Made by a program: the position numbers and the translations under genes. Positions 51,201 to 63,200 of a DNA stretch of 64,000 nt are shown here, piece after piece. The stretch comes from Theristus sp. LFF4_11. Taxonomy: Eukaryota > Nematoda > Chromadorea > Monhysterida > Xyalidae. The DNA lies in assembly GCA_030248135.1 (NCBI GenBank), contig JASANC010002495.1:1-64000 (forward strand), given 5' to 3'. Below the pieces are notes generated by a model. The model had not been told where the DNA came from, searched no databases, and was given only the letters and a program-made list of their open reading frames with translations. Numbering within the stretch: position 1 is the stretch's first letter; every line of letters begins with the position of its first letter.

Positions 51201-54200
51201 ACAAACAGACAACCGAGACAACACCAACAACATCAACAACAACAACACCAACAACAGGTGACCGCCCGACTCACGTGAAGCCTGTGCTGTGCAACATGAA
51301 TCTACGATCAAAATAATAGGCTGTCAGTTGATTGGTTGGTTTGGTGATCATATGATGCACGCTTTCTGTGCAGGACAGACTCAATCTCGACAGCAATGCC
51401 TGCACAGAGAGCATGCATCACGTGATCACTGACCAGTCAGCTTGCAGGCTATATTTTCTGAATCGCTGTTATTCAGCTCACTCTGAGTTTTCCGCGTGCA
51501 AAATGCCTTCTTTTGAGACGGTTTTTTTTCAAACGCTCGCATTGTTGCGAAAAAATGAACCCGGATTTATATGATTTCCGACGGCGCACTTTTCGCGAGA
51601 CCAATCGACTGCGGCGCCGAGCGAGACATCTGACATGGAGCTGAGTGCGTGTGTCAGTGTCTCTGCACCACAACAACAACGGGCACAGACACAACAACGC
51701 GAGCCGCTGACATCGGATGTGCTTGCTGCCGACGCAAACATTCAGGCGTCCATGGTGATGGACGTGACGCGCGTCGGGGCCGCCACAGCGGACGGCGATG
51801 AAAATTGTGGTGCGTTTCGGTGTCGCGACGTATTTCCGGTTGAAAAGGTTGATGAAGACGTGCAACTCAAAAAAGCGATTGGCTGAACCGCCATGCGTCG
51901 AAACATAACAGCGTTCGCGTTTATAGCTGATTCTTATCGTTTATTTGATGCGTATTTCTGGTTGTCGGATTAGCAGAACGGGAACCGCACAGCGTCGCTT
52001 GTTTTTTTTTCTTGCGGAAAAGTTCAATGCATTCTCAGAAGAGACACGTCACTTTCTGACGCGTCTGAGTGCGACGGCTGCACCGAAACGGAAGCCACAG
52101 CAGACCGACGTGCTACAGGGTGATCCAAACTTGCAGGCGTCGATGATGATGGACATTACACGCGCTGCAACTGCAGTCGATCGAGCCAATCATGTTTCCA
52201 CTGTCAATGGTTGCGTGCACACCCTGTACTTGTAGAGAGTAGATCCAAGCAGATTTGTTGGTTTTTTTGGCATTATGGCATTTGAATCTGGCTTGCTGAT
52301 TGGATGTGTGTGTTGAGTGAGCTGCGGTTGGGCCAATCAGTGAGCCAGTCAATCTTGTCATTCAGCTGATTGCCTGGTAATTATAGATCGTCCAATGGCA
52401 CATTTAATTGACTGATTAGATGGATGAGGAATGAACTTTGCATTTTGGTTGTCGGTCAGAAAGCAAGAAACCTGCGTGTGCCAAACAAAAGCATGCTACG
52501 ACGTTTCAGAAGAGCAGACCGGGCGGTCCTTGAATGACCGTAGAGGCGCAGGCGACACACAGCTACGCCGACAAAACGGCGACAAATCAGTTTTAGTGGG
52601 CGATCCGCACATTCAGGTGAAACTGTCAGCATTCAGTTTGATAGTTTTCGTCTCGCGCTCAAGTCCTAGTCTGAATACGATGCGTGCCACTGTGTTTATA
52701 ACCGAGTGATTGTTGCGCAGCCACACCGACAATCACGCTACGCTGTTGTAATCATATCACATGTGTGCACGCGTGTGTTTGTGGTTACTGGTTAGTAGCG
52801 TGCAACGTTGCTGTGTTATAGTAGCAGAGTGCACTGCAATCAATTCAGATCATGCCATGCGACAGGGTGGCGAACCATGGTGCAAATTGCCACCATGCAG
52901 TGGTGCACATTGGGCACAAATGTTTCGTCATGCGCACCGCATGTTGCCAACTGGCCACGTTCACCACACCGTCACACATGGGTCTGGTTCATACGTACAG
53001 TATGGCCGAATAAAAAAGGCAGCCCGTCAAGGCGGGATCCGTCGCAGACTAGGAGTTGTCTTTTTCAAAAATGCCAACATAACTCCTAATCATGTGTTCA
53101 AGGGAGCAAGAATGAACATAATAACACGAAGAATCCATTAGTCTAAAAAAACACGTCAAATTTGGCACACATGTTGGTTTCTGAACGTCTATTTTCTTTC
53201 ATTCAAATTTCGCGCGCTCCTTGCACCCTGAAAAAAGCTGCCATGTTTACTCGGTCATTCCGTAAAACTATTCTTGCGTAAAAAAGTTGCATTCAATAAA
53301 AAGCAGGCGTCCATGATGATGGACATGACACGCGCGGCAAGCGCACACACAACGCGTGGCGAGCAGTCGATGGCGCTGTTGGATGGAAGCCACGATGCGC
53401 AAGGCCGCCATCAGTCCGCCGTCTGCGAGCAGACCAACCGCAGTGCGCCGAGCAACGCTGGTAGGATGCTTCATTTTGGTGCCGAGACTCCATGCACGCA
53501 TTGATGGGCAAACAGTTTCATGCGTGACGCGCGAATTCAAAATTGGTGAAGTGATCCGAGTCCCCTAAGTAGGGCCAAGTCACTTAGGTGACTTTGAATT
53601 GCCACGACACTAGTTTCCTTTTAACTTCTGCACACGCATTCAGTTACAGAATTTAAAAAATTGATGGTAGATACATTCGAACGCTTTATTATAGTGAAAT
53701 TCTAGTGAATCCGCTGATTGGTTGTTGATCACGTGATGCAAACAGCATACAGCATACTTCTTGTGCCAAGCCGATTCCGCTTCCACAGCAATTTCTGTAC
53801 AGAAAGTGTGCATCACGTGATCAGCAACCAATCAGTTGATTCCCATAATTTAGAGTTTGACTGTAATATTTTTGTTGTTTCATTACCGGAAACGTTTATT
53901 TCGAAAAGGCCCGTTCATTCGGCACTTGACGTCACGCACGTTTTCCTTTTTGTTCAGAGGAACAAACGCAGCAGTTCCTGGTACGTCTGAGCAGCACGGC
54001 GGACGCTCAGCAGCGCCGACAGCCGAAATCGGAGAATGACTTCAGCGAGCCACCCACATCGCCACAACGAACCGAACCAGCCGATGACATGAGCATCACG
54101 ATGACGGGCGTTGTGTGCTACAACGACACAGTCCCGGGCCGAGACAAGCAGCAGCCGGTCGCAGACCAGGACCAGTTCGAGAGTCAGTTCACCCGAGACA

Positions 54201-57200
54201 ACAGCGAAGAGGAGCAACGACACTTGAGACTCGAGAATGTCGAAAGTCCGATCAACTTGATCAACCGATCTGACAACCGTACACGCAGCGCGATGGAGCT
54301 GACGAAGGCGACATTGCATTTGAACACGTCGACGACGAAAAGTTGTACTGCTGAAACCGGAAACGAAACGGGCATGGAGATGACACGAGCGCTGATGCAC
54401 AGTACACAGGAGCGAAATGTCAGCGCGAGAAATGAAAGCCATTTTCAGAGCAGCCAACCAATGGAGATGACACGTTGCGCGTCGCAGAAGCACAGCCAAT
54501 CAGCGAATGCAGTCGACTGTTCGACGCTGTCAGCAAACGTCAGCAGAAATTTGCTGAACACGAGCAATGCGATTGGTATGAATCAAGTGTCGACGCCAAG
54601 TTCACAAGACCCACTTGTTTGCGACCGAAATGAAAGCCGAATTCAAAGCAGCCAACCAATGGAGTTGACACGTTGCGCGTCGCAGAAGCACAGCCAATCA
54701 GTGAATAATGTTGATTGCTTAACGCTGTCAGCAAACGTCAGCAGAAATTTGCTGAACACGAGCAATGCGATGGGAATGACCCGTGCCGTGCCGACGACGA
54801 TCAATGAAACTGACCATGTTGTTGCTGATAATGTGCAAGATGGCCAGCAGAACATCAGCCGTGAGCAACAGGTTGCTTGGCTTCATTTACAGGTTCAACA
54901 GGTTTCATTTACCGGATTTAGCACACATCTAAGTTTATTCTTTCGGGCAGTGAAATTCAAATTTTGTAAAAAAAGGTTGAATTGTTGGCGAGTTATCCAC
55001 TTTTTCCTGCGACCTGTACCACCCTGTATATATTTTGGCTGACGCCACAGAAGCATGGCATGAACTGGACCAAATCAGCACACTATTTAGTCACCGTAAT
55101 TATACGGTGTTCTCACAGTTTTCTCGGAGTTTCCTGGGTTGCGAAGAAAAGCCACAATTGAAATGAAATGTATGCGTTTGACTCGTTCTCGCAGACGAAC
55201 GACACGCGCAGCAGGTCACCGCCGGCGCCGACAACATTCGCAGCCCCTGCGCTTGCCGCTGTCAACGTCACCACGCCGAGTCCGGTCGCTGTGCAGCTGA
55301 AACGCGCCCGCGTCGGCGCCACCCCCAGTCCGCATCGGCGGGCGCTGGCCGCGCGACTCGCCGCCGCTGACCTGCCGCCGCTCGAGCAACAACAACAGCG
55401 CATGGCCACGGTCTGTCCGTGTTTGTGTGGTGTGTGCGTGCGGTGCTCTTGGAATCTTTCAGGCAGAACTGCTTTACTTGAGTTTACGTTTCAGTTGTTT
55501 GTTTTGTGTTTTCTTTTTTTTCTTTTTTCTTATGCGTGTCGTTGGTACATGTGAAGCTGGCTGGATGATTGAATTGTGCGTTCAGAGGCGCATTAGGCCT
55601 GTGAGAAAGTTTGAAGCGGGCCGCTCAAGTTTCGTTTTTTTTTGTCAGTCGCTCCCATTTGAATTTCGAGTTGGTTCCGAAAACAACTGGCTGAATTTGA
55701 ACGGTTTCCTCTTACTGGGAGAGAAAAATTTGTGTTTTTTGCAACGTTTTCTTTTTATCGTTCTTGTTTTTTAGTTGAAGGCACCGTCCGGCGGAACTTC
55801 GGCGTCGGTCGTGGAGAATCTAATGGACATCTCTCCGCCAACCTACATGCAGCGTAGCTCCGATAACACGACCGATTCGGGCGATTACGCCCCGGCTAGA
55901 CTGGATCCGTTTGTGGGTTGTTAAATTGCTCTTTGTGAAAAACACGCAATCTTTGGCATGCTTTGGCCAGTTGTTTTGGTCGACTTTTGGTATAACATGC
56001 AACACGTGTTGTTATTTATCTTTTTGGTTCTGCGACAAAATGCGTTTGCGAAGACGTCGAAAGGTGATTTCGTTAAATCCATGATGCGGCAATTCGAAAA
56101 TTGCCAAAGTGATCCGGTCGAATCTCTATGAATTCGGGTCACTTCATCCGTTTTGAATTCCCGCGTCACGCGAGAAACCCTTTCGCACCGATGCGCGCAT
56201 TGAGTTTAGTCGCAAAACCATAAACCATCTATCATCTTTTATTTTTGTCCCGAGACTTAATGCGCGGATAAATAGGTAAACAGTTTCATGCACGACGCGG
56301 GAATTCAAAATTGGTAAAGTGATCCGAGTCCTCCAAGTAGGTCCGGGTCACTTAGGCTATTTAAACTGGCCGTATAAAGCTTGAAACTAGTTTTCTTTCC
56401 TCGTCTGCAGACCCATTGAGTCGCAGAAACCAAAAAAAATGTAATACTGTACCGAATTGAAAAAAACACTCCGATCAAGGATCGCGAGCTGCGCGATTTG
56501 CAACGCCGTATCAGGCGCAGTTTGGACGCGTCCGTGTCGTTCGTCGCGTCGCCTTCGGAGCGCCGCAAACGATACCGAGGCCAGACGACGAACTCTCAGC
56601 CGCAGCACCGGCCAACTCGCCAACCGGTCACTGCTGGTTGGTTCACATTGTATGAAGGCTCGTCCACACATGCTGGCGTCCGTCAAAGGCACGCCTCCAT
56701 GGACGGTAGTGTTATGAAATCACACGACACCTGACCTGACGCGGCGTACGTGCAATACGTCGGCATGGCCGGTTGCCACGCTGAAACACGAGACCACGAC
56801 GTGACGTGCCGTGCCGTATGCACGTACGTCGGCATGCACAGACCGTACGTGACAACGTGCGACGTTGCAATGTTTCAATGTTTGTTCAATCGAGCAATGC
56901 ACCAGTGCAATCGTCATCACCTCGCAAACATATTCAATCTCTTGAAATCCTGATCGTTAAAAATCATTTGTCTTTCAGCGAATCAATCAACCGACAACGC
57001 GAACTATGACGACGACAACTCGGCCGATCAAGCGCCGGCAATTCGAGTGCAGACTCCAGACGATGGTGAGGACGAATTAAATGCAGCCGATACGACACTC
57101 GGCGAGTGGGCGCCCGGTGACGCGATTGAGACGCACGCGCAGCCGCTGCAACGGTGGGATCGGTCGTTGCACGCGTGCAGCCAAGGTTGGTCGAGTGCGA

Positions 57201-60200
57201 GGGGAGTGCTCATTGTCTAAAACGTGCCAAACGCCAATTCACACTGGCGTGTGCTGATGTACGTCTTCACGGACGGTACTATGCATTGACACGAGACCTG
57301 AGTGTGCTAAAAACACGAGACGTGACGGGCCATGTCGTGCCGTATACGCATACCATACGGTATGGCCGGTTAAACATGGCAGCTTTTTTCAGGGTGCAAG
57401 GTCAAAGTGACACATGACTTAAAATAAACAAAGTGACGCTAGACAAAGTGACACATGACTTAAAATAAACAAAGTGACACTAGACAAAGTGACACATGAC
57501 TTAAAATAAACAAAGTGACACATGACTTTAAAAAAATAAACTGACACACGTTTTATAACCCCAACAAACAAACGCATTCATTTTCAGACGACGCCAGCAG
57601 CGACAGCAACGACGGCAGCAGTGCCAGCGGCTCCGATGACGAGCGTTTTGACGACAGTGCCGCTCGATCGCCGAATCGCCCATGCACGCCCGAATTTGAC
57701 GATGCCGCGTTCCGTTTGGCGTTGTACACGAACGCGGCGGCGCCTCAGTTTCAGGTGGTTCTTTCTTGGACGTCGCGAGATTCGTGAAGTTTCGATATAC
57801 AACAGTCCAACTGTGAAACATGTTCAACTTGTGCGCATTCTGGCATGCTCATTGGTTGCGCATCGAGCTGGACGGTACCAGTTGCAACAGGCGTGCGTTA
57901 GATCGCGGCCTGAAAGATCGCGGCCGAAGTATCGCGGCCTGAAAGATCGCGGCCGAAGTATCGCGGCCTGAAAGATCGCGGCCGAAGTATCGCGGCCTGA
58001 AAGATCGCGGCCGAAGTATCGCGGGCTGAAAGATCGCGGCCGAAGTATCGCGGCCTGAAAGATCGCGGCCTGAAAGATCGCGGCCTGGACGATCGCGGCC
58101 TGGACGATCGCGGCCTGGACGATCGCGGCCTCGGACGATCGCGGCCTGGACGATCGCGGCCTCGGACGATCGCGGCCTGGACGATCGCGGCCTCGGACGA
58201 TCGCGGCATGGACGATCGCGGCCTCGGACGATCGCGGCCTGGACGATCGCGGCCTCGGACGATCGCGGGCTGGGACGATCGCGGGCTGGGACGATCGTCC
58301 TGTTCGCTGCCGGTGCAAGCGGTCGATGAGAACGATGACAGAAGCTGCGACTCTGCCGATGATCGCTACCTTCCGGCGTCTCGAAGGCTCGTTTGGACGC
58401 TGCTGGTGCACTGCAACCGGTGTGTCCGTGTAGCTGCAGGCACGCCAGATGGGGATGGCCGGTTGGGGGCCGCTCCCGTCGCCTCGCAGGGGTGACGATG
58501 ATGAGTCGCTGTTCAACTTCGCTGAGGTCCGAGGCCTTGATGTTCCATTGGTGATTTGATGATTGCTGATGAGACACAATGGAGCTCTACGTTCTAGATT
58601 TCTTGTTTTTATAGCACACGTTCTGGTCTAATTAACGCAACAACCACCAATTTTGCAATCTTTCCGCAATTATCGCAACAAAACGTCGACATTTTGCTGC
58701 AATTATCAGCGCAATTTTCTCTAGTTGCCCCACGGTTACAACGCAAAATATGGTTCTAATAATTTGTCTACTAATCTATTAACTCGAAAAATTGAGCAGT
58801 AATTGCACTGCAATTAACAAAGTAGGGCGTTAATTGGGAGTCAGAAATCGTATATAAGCAAGCGAAAACCGCTCAGTTTCAAAGATGGAGGCCCAGGAAG
58901 AACACCAGTCCAAACAACGTGCTCGACAGCTGTGATCCGGGCTGTGCAACTGAGGGCACCCTCTGCACCGGCGGCAGCACGTGCGTCGACGAAACGACCT
59001 TCCAGGAGGAGAGGGAAGGCTCGACAGCTGTGATCTGGGCGGTACAACTGAGGGCACCCTCTGCACCGGCGGCAGCACGTGCGTCGACGAAACGACCTTC
59101 CAGGAGGAGAGGGAAGGCTCGACAGCTGTGATCTGGGCGGTGCAACTGAGGGCACTCTCTGCACCGGCGGCAGCACGTGCGTCGACGAAACGACCTTCCA
59201 GGAGGAGAGGGAAGGCTCGACAGCTGTGATCTGAGCGGTACAACTGAGGGCACCCTCTGCACCGGCGGCAGCACGTGCGTCGACGAAACGACCTTCCAGG
59301 AGGAGAGGGAAGGCTCGACAGCTGTGATCTGGGCGGTGCAACTGAGGGCACCCTCTGCACCGGCGGCAGCACGTGCGTCGACGAAACGACCTTCCAGGAT
59401 GAGAGGGAAGGCTCGACAGCTGTGATCTGGGCGGTTCAACTGAGGGCACTCTCTGCACCGGCGGCAGCACGTGCGTCGACGAAACAACCTTCCCGGATGA
59501 GAGGAAAGGCTCGACAGCTGTGATCTGGGCGGTTCAACTGAGGGCACCCTCTGCACCGGCGGCAGCACGTGCGTCGACGAAACGACCTTCCAGGATGAGA
59601 GGGAAGGCTCGACAGCTGTGATCTGGGCGGTTCAACTGAGGGCACTCTCTGCACCGGCGGCAGCACGTGCGTCGACGAAACGACCTTCCAGGTGGAGAGG
59701 GAAGGCTCGACAGCTGTGATCTGGGCGGTTCAACTGAGGGCACTCTCTGCACCGGCGGCAGCACGTGCGTCGACGAAACAACCTTCCAGGATGAGAGGAA
59801 AGGCTCGACAGCTGTGATCTGGGCGGTTCAACTGAGGGCACCCTCTGCACCGGCGTCAGCAAGTGCGTCGACGAAACGAACTTCCAGGATGAGAGGGAAG
59901 GCTCGACAGCTTTTATCTTGGAGGTTCAACTGAGGGCACTCTCTGCACCGGCGGCAGCACGTGCGTCGACGAAACGACCTTCCAGGTGGAGAGGGAAGGC
60001 TCGACAGCTGTGATCGGGCAGTTCAACTGAGGGGCACTCTCTGCACCGGCGGTAGCACGTGCGTCGACGAAACGACCTTCCAGGATGAGAGGGAAGGCTC
60101 GACAGCTGTGATCTGGGCGGTTCAACTGAGGGCACTCTCTGCACCGGCGGCAAGCGCGTGCGTCGACGAAACGACCTTCCAGGTGGAGAGGGAAGGCTCG

Positions 60201-63200
60201 ACAGCTGTGACTGGAGCGGTCAACTGAGGGCACTCTCTGCACCGGCGGCAGCACGTGCGTCGACGAAACGACCTTCCAGGAGGAGAGGGAAGGCTCGACA
60301 GCTGTGATCTGAGCGGTACAACTGAGGGCACCCTCTGCACCGGCAGTAGCACGTGCGTCGACGAAACGACCTTCCAGGATGAGAGGGAAGGCTCGACAGC
60401 TGTGATCTGAGCGGTACAACTGAGGGCACCCTCTGCACCGGCGGTAGCACGTGCGTCGACGAAACGTCCTTCCAGGAGAGAGAGGGAAGGGAGAGTGGAA
60501 CTGGGGAGGAGAAGTGGGTGGGGAGGAGGGGATGGTCCGGGGGTAAGCGGGTAAGCGGGGGGGGGGGTAAGAGGGAGTAGGGGGTAAGGAGGGGGGTAAG
60601 GGGGGATGTAGGGGGGGTAAGAAGGGGAGGGTGTAGGGGGGTAGGGGGGTAAGGGGGCGGAGATAAAGGGGGGGTGGGGGGAGGGAAGGGAAGGAGGGGG
60701 AGAAGAGGGAGAAAAAAGAAAATGACAGAAAGGAGAAACACCGAGGACAAACAACGATCGAGGCTCGAGAGCAGAAGTGAATGCAAAAGAGAGCAAGGTT
60801 GGCGGAGCCAGTTCAACTCGCAAGTCCCGCTCTGCAACGACGCTGACGAAGACGTGCGCCACACATCGCCGAGCAGAGCAGCTACTTTTGTTCTTTTTTG
60901 TTTTTTTTTAGCATGCTTTCAGCAATTCAGCGATATTGATAACTGGAGCAAATTTTCCAGATAGACAGCTGTAAATTTTTAAGGGGGGAGGCGCGGGTGT
61001 GCATGTGACTTTGGGGGAGGGGGCGGTCAAAATTTTGAAATTAAATAGATAGATAGCTAAACCGCTACAAACAACAAACGAACATGAGCAATAAATAACA
61101 TTAATAAATTTAGTTTTAAAATCAATGCGAGTAGCTTTGAGTAGCACAGTTTCATATACATACGCAATGCACGGTGACTGCCACATGTATGTGATAAATT
61201 GCCAGTCTCATCTGGATATATGACAAGGCATGAAAACTTTGGCCGTGATCCTCCCAGGCTGCGATCCTCCCAGGCCGCGATCGTCCCAGGCCGCGATCGT
61301 CCCAGGCCGTGATCATCCCAGGCCCCGATCGTCCCAGGCCGCGATCGTCCCAGGCCGTGATCCTCCCAGGCTGCGATCGTCCGAGGGCGAGATCGTCCCA
61401 GGCCGCGATCGTCCCAGGCCGCGATCGTCCCAGGCCGTTATCATCCCAGGCCGCGATCGTCCCAGGCCGCGATCGTCCCAGGCCGCGATCGTCCGAGGGC
61501 GAGATCGTCCCAGGCCGCGATCGTCCCAGGCCGCGATCGTCCGAGGGCGAGATCGTCCCAGGCCGTGATCGTCCCAGGCCGCGATCGTCCCAGGCCGCGA
61601 TCGTCCGAGGGCGAGATCGTCCCAGGCCGCTATCGTCCCAGGCTGCGATCGTCCGAGGGCGAGATCGTCCCAGGCCGCGATCGTCCCAGGCTGCGATCGT
61701 CCGAGGGCGAGATCGTCCCAGGCCGCGATCGTCCCAGGCCGCGATCGTCCGAGGGCGAGATCGTCCCAGGCCGCGATCGTCCCAGGCCGCGATCGTTCAG
61801 GCCGCGATGCTTCGGCCGCGATAGTCTGGGCCGCGATCTCCTGGGCCGTGATAGCACATTTGTCGTTGCAACAACAACCGACCAGCTGATTGCCTACCGA
61901 TTTGCAGTTTTTACCACAGCAAAGGGGCATTCATGAAGCAGTATTCAGTGACGCGAAGCTATGCGTCACTAAATGTTGCTTCATGAATGCCGCTTAGCAT
62001 CATCATTTCTTTTTTGCGCGTTGCTCGCTTCCTGTTTACCGGTTCAAAGTGTAGCAGTGTTGAATCTTGAATGTGTTCGATTTTGTGTCGTGCGCACAAC
62101 GCAGACGGACGCCCGACAGCACGAGTACGCCGAGTTGACCGACAGCAGCGTCGGCGTCTACCAGCGGCAAGTGCTCGGCTGTGCACGCGCGAAACTGCAC
62201 AAGGCTGTTGGCGAGTAAGTGCGCTGCTCCGTGCTCACCTGCCTGGCTTTGTGCTGTGTACTGCACTAAAATGCGCTCACCGAAACTGTGTATATGGCAT
62301 GTTTTTTCGAACGTGAACGACCGAAATGACGTCATCATGTGCCCTGGAAACAAGCACTCGACTTGAAGACTTTCAGTTTGGTTCATTCCTTCATGCGTGA
62401 AAAAAGTTACGTAAAGGTCCGTTCGTACTGACGTCTGCGGATACGGCACGTCACGTCATGTCTCGTGTTATTGCGTATTCTTCGTCCGTGGAGACGTGCC
62501 TTTACGTACGTCAGCATGCGTCAGTATGAACTGGTCTTGTGAATGAGCTGAACTCCTAGTGCCTGTGACAAACGGGCGTTTTGAAAGCAATTAATGTCAT
62601 TGCGGTTCAACACGTTCCAATAAATAAATCTAAAATAATTTTTCTTCAAAAACTTAGTGCAATGTAACGTTGCATTGTATTCTTGGTGGCACTGAATTGA
62701 GTAACTTCTTTTTCAGTTTTTCACCACTTTGCCGTGTATTTCATAAACTCACAGATTGCGCAAATCGGTTAGCGACCAGTTGTGTCAAGTGAAACTCGAA
62801 TATCCAAAGTTGGAGCGTAGCATTCGAAACATGGACTTGAGCAAGGTTGCTGTTACTTTTGTTTTCTTCTCTGCGGCTCAATGCGCGCATAGAGAAGTAA
62901 GCAGTTTCATGCTTGACGCGGGAATTCAAAATTAGCAAAGTGACCCGTGTCCGTGAGAAACAGCGGAGTCATTAGGGACATTCTGAATTGCCGCACCAGG
63001 CATGCAGCTGATTTCCTTATTTCCTTTCGACGTGTGCAAACGCATTAAGTCGCGAAACTAAACAAAACGACAATATTAAAAAAAGATTAGTAATAAATTA
63101 CTGGTGTTTTATGTTATTATCGGTTTATTTATTGGTTTCAGTACTTCATTCCAAAACAACTTTCTTCACCCGAGTGAGTAGTTCAGAGATTACGTTATTG

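Larger units (their letters stand above)
57897..61851. mobile_element. foldback-like element, GATCGCGGCCTG-unit arms, in KNL1 intron
   Basis: The left arm (57897-58300) consists of 14-17-bp units GATCGCGGCCTGAAA, GATCGCGGCCGAAGT and GATCGCGGCCTGGAC/TCGGAC. The right arm (about 61247-61851) is the inverted complement, GATCGTCCCAGGCCGC and GATCGTCCGAGGGCGA, finishing in the same terminal variants (TTCGGCCGCGAT). It encloses the 98-bp minisatellite and a purine-rich tract. A target duplication could not be fixed. It accounts for nearly all of a 4.35-kb intron. Confidence 0.6.

Noticed and set aside
57824..58579. 251- and 242-codon frames rich in RPRSS/GRDRP
   Set aside because: Direct translation of the GATCGCGGCC arm, present in several frames; not a gene.
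58830..60862. Overlapping open frames of 168-246 codons across the 98-bp array
   Set aside because: They come from a stop-poor repeat whose period rotates the frame; the peptide changes phase at every unit and shows no domain.
57897..61851. CRISPR-like array
   Set aside because: Units are contiguous, without unique spacers, in an animal genome with split genes.
61230..61930. Frames of 112-205 codons rich in RPRSSQAAIV
   Set aside because: Translation of the opposite arm of the same foldback-like element.
63142..63173. Possible 32-nt KNL1 exon between an AG and GTGAGT
   Set aside because: Including it puts the next exon out of its coiled-coil frame; exon 62755-62845 joins 63224-63331 in phase without it.
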